From Amycolatopsis dendrobii (lineage in GTDB: Bacteria; Actinomycetota; Actinomycetes; Mycobacteriales; Pseudonocardiaceae): a stretch of DNA of 64,000 bases. The notes beneath the pieces were generated by a model. It saw nothing but the letters and a program-made list of their open reading frames with translations. It ran no database searches and was not told the origin of the DNA. The stretch spans positions 1 to 64,000 of the forward strand of contig NZ_JACGZW010000015.1 in NCBI RefSeq assembly GCF_014145675.1, given 5' to 3'. The position numbers and the translations under genes are program-made. Below, one piece after another: positions 62,326 through 64,000 of this stretch (position 1 is the first letter of the stretch; every line of letters starts with the position of its first letter).

Positions 62326-63180
62326 TCACACACGCTGAAGTGCCCTTTCCCTTCGCGCCGCCACCGACGACCCCGATTCGCGCCGGGCCATCCGCTTCAG
62401 CAGGATCGGGGCCAGCGCCAATCCGATCACGGCCCACGCGAGCAGCACCCCCAGGGTCGCCCACGGCCGCCAGGACTGCCCGATTTCGACGACGACCGCC
62501 TGGCCGGGCAGCAGAGCCGAGCGCATGCCGAGCCCGAGCCAGTACATCGGGAACACCTGCGCGACGTCCTGCAGCCAGCCCGGCAGCGCGGTGATCGGGT
62601 AGAAGATCCCGGAGATCGCGCCGAGCCCGAACATCGGCAGCACGACCAGGGCCATCATCCGCGGGCTCTGGATCAGCGAGCCGATCGCCGCGCCGATCGG
62701 CATGGTCGCGACCAGGCCGGCGGCGAGCACCCACAGCAGGTTCAGGATCGAGAAGAACCCGTCCGGGGCGAGTCCGGGGAACAGGAACAGCGACGGCACC
62801 AGCATCACGACGATGCCCGCGACCTGCACCATCGAGAACGTCGTGATCTTGCCGATGAGGTAGCCGAGCATTCCGTTCGGCGTCGCCTTGGCGCGCAGCA
62901 GCGTGCCGTCTTCGCGATCGACGATCAGCGCGCCCGCGACAGCGGACAGGCCGTTGAACACGATGCCCGCGCCGATCACGCTCGGCACGGTCGCGGTGCC
63001 CAGCGAGAACGAGGTGCCCGGCAGCTGCGCGCCGCGCATGAAGAAGAGCGCGCCGAAGATCATCGCCAGCCACACGAGCTGGCCGAGCAGGTCGTCTCGG
63101 TTCGTCCACTGCTGGCGGAATTCGATGAACCCGCGGCGGAGTCCCGCCCGTGCCGCGGTCCGCTGTGCCGACGCCGTCAC
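62326..63180 (-). CDS. ABC-2 type transporter permease
   Basis: 284 residues with about six membrane helices: LLGQLVWLAMIFGALFFMRG, VIGAGIVFNGLSAVAGALIV, MVQVAGIVVMLVPSLFLFPG, ILNLLWVLAAGLVA and others. It contains the ABC-2 cytoplasmic segment DREDGTLLRAKATP. Starts at GTG 63180, overlapping the ATPase stop (GTGA). Forms an exporter with the ATPase at 63177; substrate unknown (drug, lipid or peptide). Confidence 0.88.
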   Translation of the reverse strand: MTASAQRTAARAGLRRGFIEFRQQWTNRDDLLGQLVWLAMIFGALFFMRGAQLPGTSFSLGTATVPSVIGAGIVFNGLSAVAGALIVDREDGTLLRAKATPNGMLGYLIGKITTFSMVQVAGIVVMLVPSLFLFPGLAPDGFFSILNLLWVLAAGLVATMPIGAAIGSLIQSPRMMALVVLPMFGLGAISGIFYPITALPGWLQDVAQVFPMYWLGLGMRSALLPGQAVVVEIGQSWRPWATLGVLLAWAVIGLALAPILLKRMARRESGSSVAARRERALQRV

Positions 63181-64000
63181 CGCGCACCTGCCTCGGCGAG
63201 CCCGGACTCCGCGCGCTGCACGAGGGTCAGGTAGGTCTCCTCCAGCGACGCGCGCCGGACCTCCAGGTCGGCGACTGCTTCGCCGTGCTGCTTGAACAAC
63301 TCGTACACGTACTTCGTCGCCTCCGTGGTCGAGTGCACGAATCGCTGCCCGTCGATGCTCCAGCGCACCTCGGCCTCGCCGGCGATCTGCCTGCTCAGCT
63401 GGTCCGGAGACCCGTCGGCGACGATGTGGCCACCGCTCAGGATCAGGATCCGGTCGGCGAGCTTCTCGGCCTCGTCGAGGTCGTGGGTGGTGAGCAGGAT
63501 CGTGGTGGCGTCGTCGGCGAGCCGGTGCACGAGCTCGTGGAAATCGCGTCTCGCCTGCGGATCGAATCCGGCGGTCGGCTCGTCGAGGAACAGCAGCTCG
63601 GGACGGCCGACGATGCCGATCGCCACGTCCAGCCTGCGCCGCTGCCCGCCGGACAGCATCCGGATCTTCTTGCCCGCGTGCTCGCTGAGCCCGACCGCCT
63701 CGATCAGCTCGTCGGTGTCCCACGGGCGGCGGATCCGATCGGTGGAGTACGGCGCGTAGTACGACCCGAGCAGGTCGAGCAGCTCGCGCACGCGCCATTT
63801 GCCGTGGTCGCGCCAGGATTGCAGGACGACCCCCAGCCGCGCCCGCCAGTCCTCGCCGCCGCGCGCCGGGTCGGTGCCCAGCACGGACACCTCGCCCGCG
63901 GACCGCATGCGGAACCCCTCGAGGATTTCGATCGTCGTGGTCTTGCCCGCCCCGTTCGGGCCGAGCAGGCACAGCACCTCGCCGCGGTGCGCGGTGAACG
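63177..64000 (-). CDS. ABC transporter ATP-binding protein, N-terminus beyond the window
   Basis: The visible part covers Walker A LLGPNGAGKTTTIEILEGF, the Q-loop region VVLQSWRDHGKW, signature RMLSGGQRRRLDVAIGIV, Walker B LLFLDEPTAGFDPQ and H-loop LLTTHDLDEAEKLAD. A C-terminal extension of the DrrA type follows. The frame stays open to base 64000 (FTAHRGEVLC before the Walker A), so the start lies to the right. First gene of an operon with the permease and XRE regulator. Confidence 0.93.
   Translation of the reverse strand, partial: FTAHRGEVLCLLGPNGAGKTTTIEILEGFRMRSAGEVSVLGTDPARGGEDWRARLGVVLQSWRDHGKWRVRELLDLLGSYYAPYSTDRIRRPWDTDELIEAVGLSEHAGKKIRMLSGGQRRRLDVAIGIVGRPELLFLDEPTAGFDPQARRDFHELVHRLADDATTILLTTHDLDEAEKLADRILILSGGHIVADGSPDQLSRQIAGEAEVRWSIDGQRFVHSTTEATKYVYELFKQHGEAVADLEVRRASLEETYLTLVQRAESGLAEAGAR

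Noticed and set aside
59683..63234. 1183-codon plus-strand ORF
   Set aside because: Antisense to cobN and the ABC/XRE operon, which have clear family motifs and starts. High GC keeps the antisense frame open.

Overview
The window is high-GC actinobacterial chromosome. Codon use, GTG/TTG starts with strong GGAGG sites, a cobalamin-riboswitch-controlled cobN, a StrR-type regulator and a ribulose-monophosphate (RuMP) pathway cassette together suggest a Pseudonocardiaceae member, most plausibly a methylotrophic Amycolatopsis. This is inferred from gene content only; no database search was possible.

Layout. (1) 1-6.6 kb, chromosomal: transketolase, 6-phospho-3-hexuloisomerase, class II fructose-1,6-bisphosphatase and a 6-phosphofructokinase, which fit a RuMP (formaldehyde assimilation) cassette, then a CBS/BON protein and a VOC protein on the other strand. 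(2) 7.0-8.6 kb: an IS element with DDE transposase next to the C-terminal stump of a tyrosine integrase. (3) 8.64-43.70 kb: a 35-kb genomic island inserted in the 3' half of a tRNA-Lys(CTT) gene and bounded by a 43-bp direct repeat. Its tyrosine integrase lies just inside the right end. No conjugation or replication gene was recognised. (4) 43.7-64 kb, chromosomal: tRNA-Lys, tRNA-His, oligoribonuclease, a HerA-like ATPase, HtrA-like protease, M20 amidohydrolase, methyltransferase, AlkA-like glycosylase, M50 protease, proA, a RibD-like protein in reversed domain order, a chitinase, a 1.2-kb G-rich gap, riboswitch-controlled cobN, and an ABC transporter/XRE operon cut by the window end.

The island has two cargo blocks. 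The defence block (9.8-26.8 kb) holds one minus-strand operon, hsdM-hsdS-SNF2 helicase-hsdR-Ser/Thr kinase. Next to it is a second N6-adenine methylase with an apparent built-in specificity region, divergent from an SbcD-like nuclease and an SbcC-like ATPase carrying a C-terminal winged-helix-like tail, then a sigma factor. The biosynthetic block (28.8-41.1 kb) has a StrR-like regulator, an MFS exporter and a tight plus-strand operon. That operon starts with a 110-residue protein that looks like a RiPP precursor. It continues with an AspH-like 2OG oxygenase, a B12-type radical SAM enzyme, a GNAT-like protein, an alpha/beta hydrolase, a HydE-like radical SAM enzyme, an AMP-ligase, a carrier protein, a prolyl-hydroxylase-like oxygenase and a second B12-type radical SAM enzyme with an unusual CX4CX2C cluster motif.

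I do not recognise this biosynthetic operon as a described pathway and regard it as the most interesting feature. Frameshifted or truncated genes (integrase stump, SpdB-like and HExxH fragments, two acidic ORFs, a metallo-beta-lactamase tail, a possible group II intron fragment) collect at the ends and joints of the island, as expected of an ageing integrative element.
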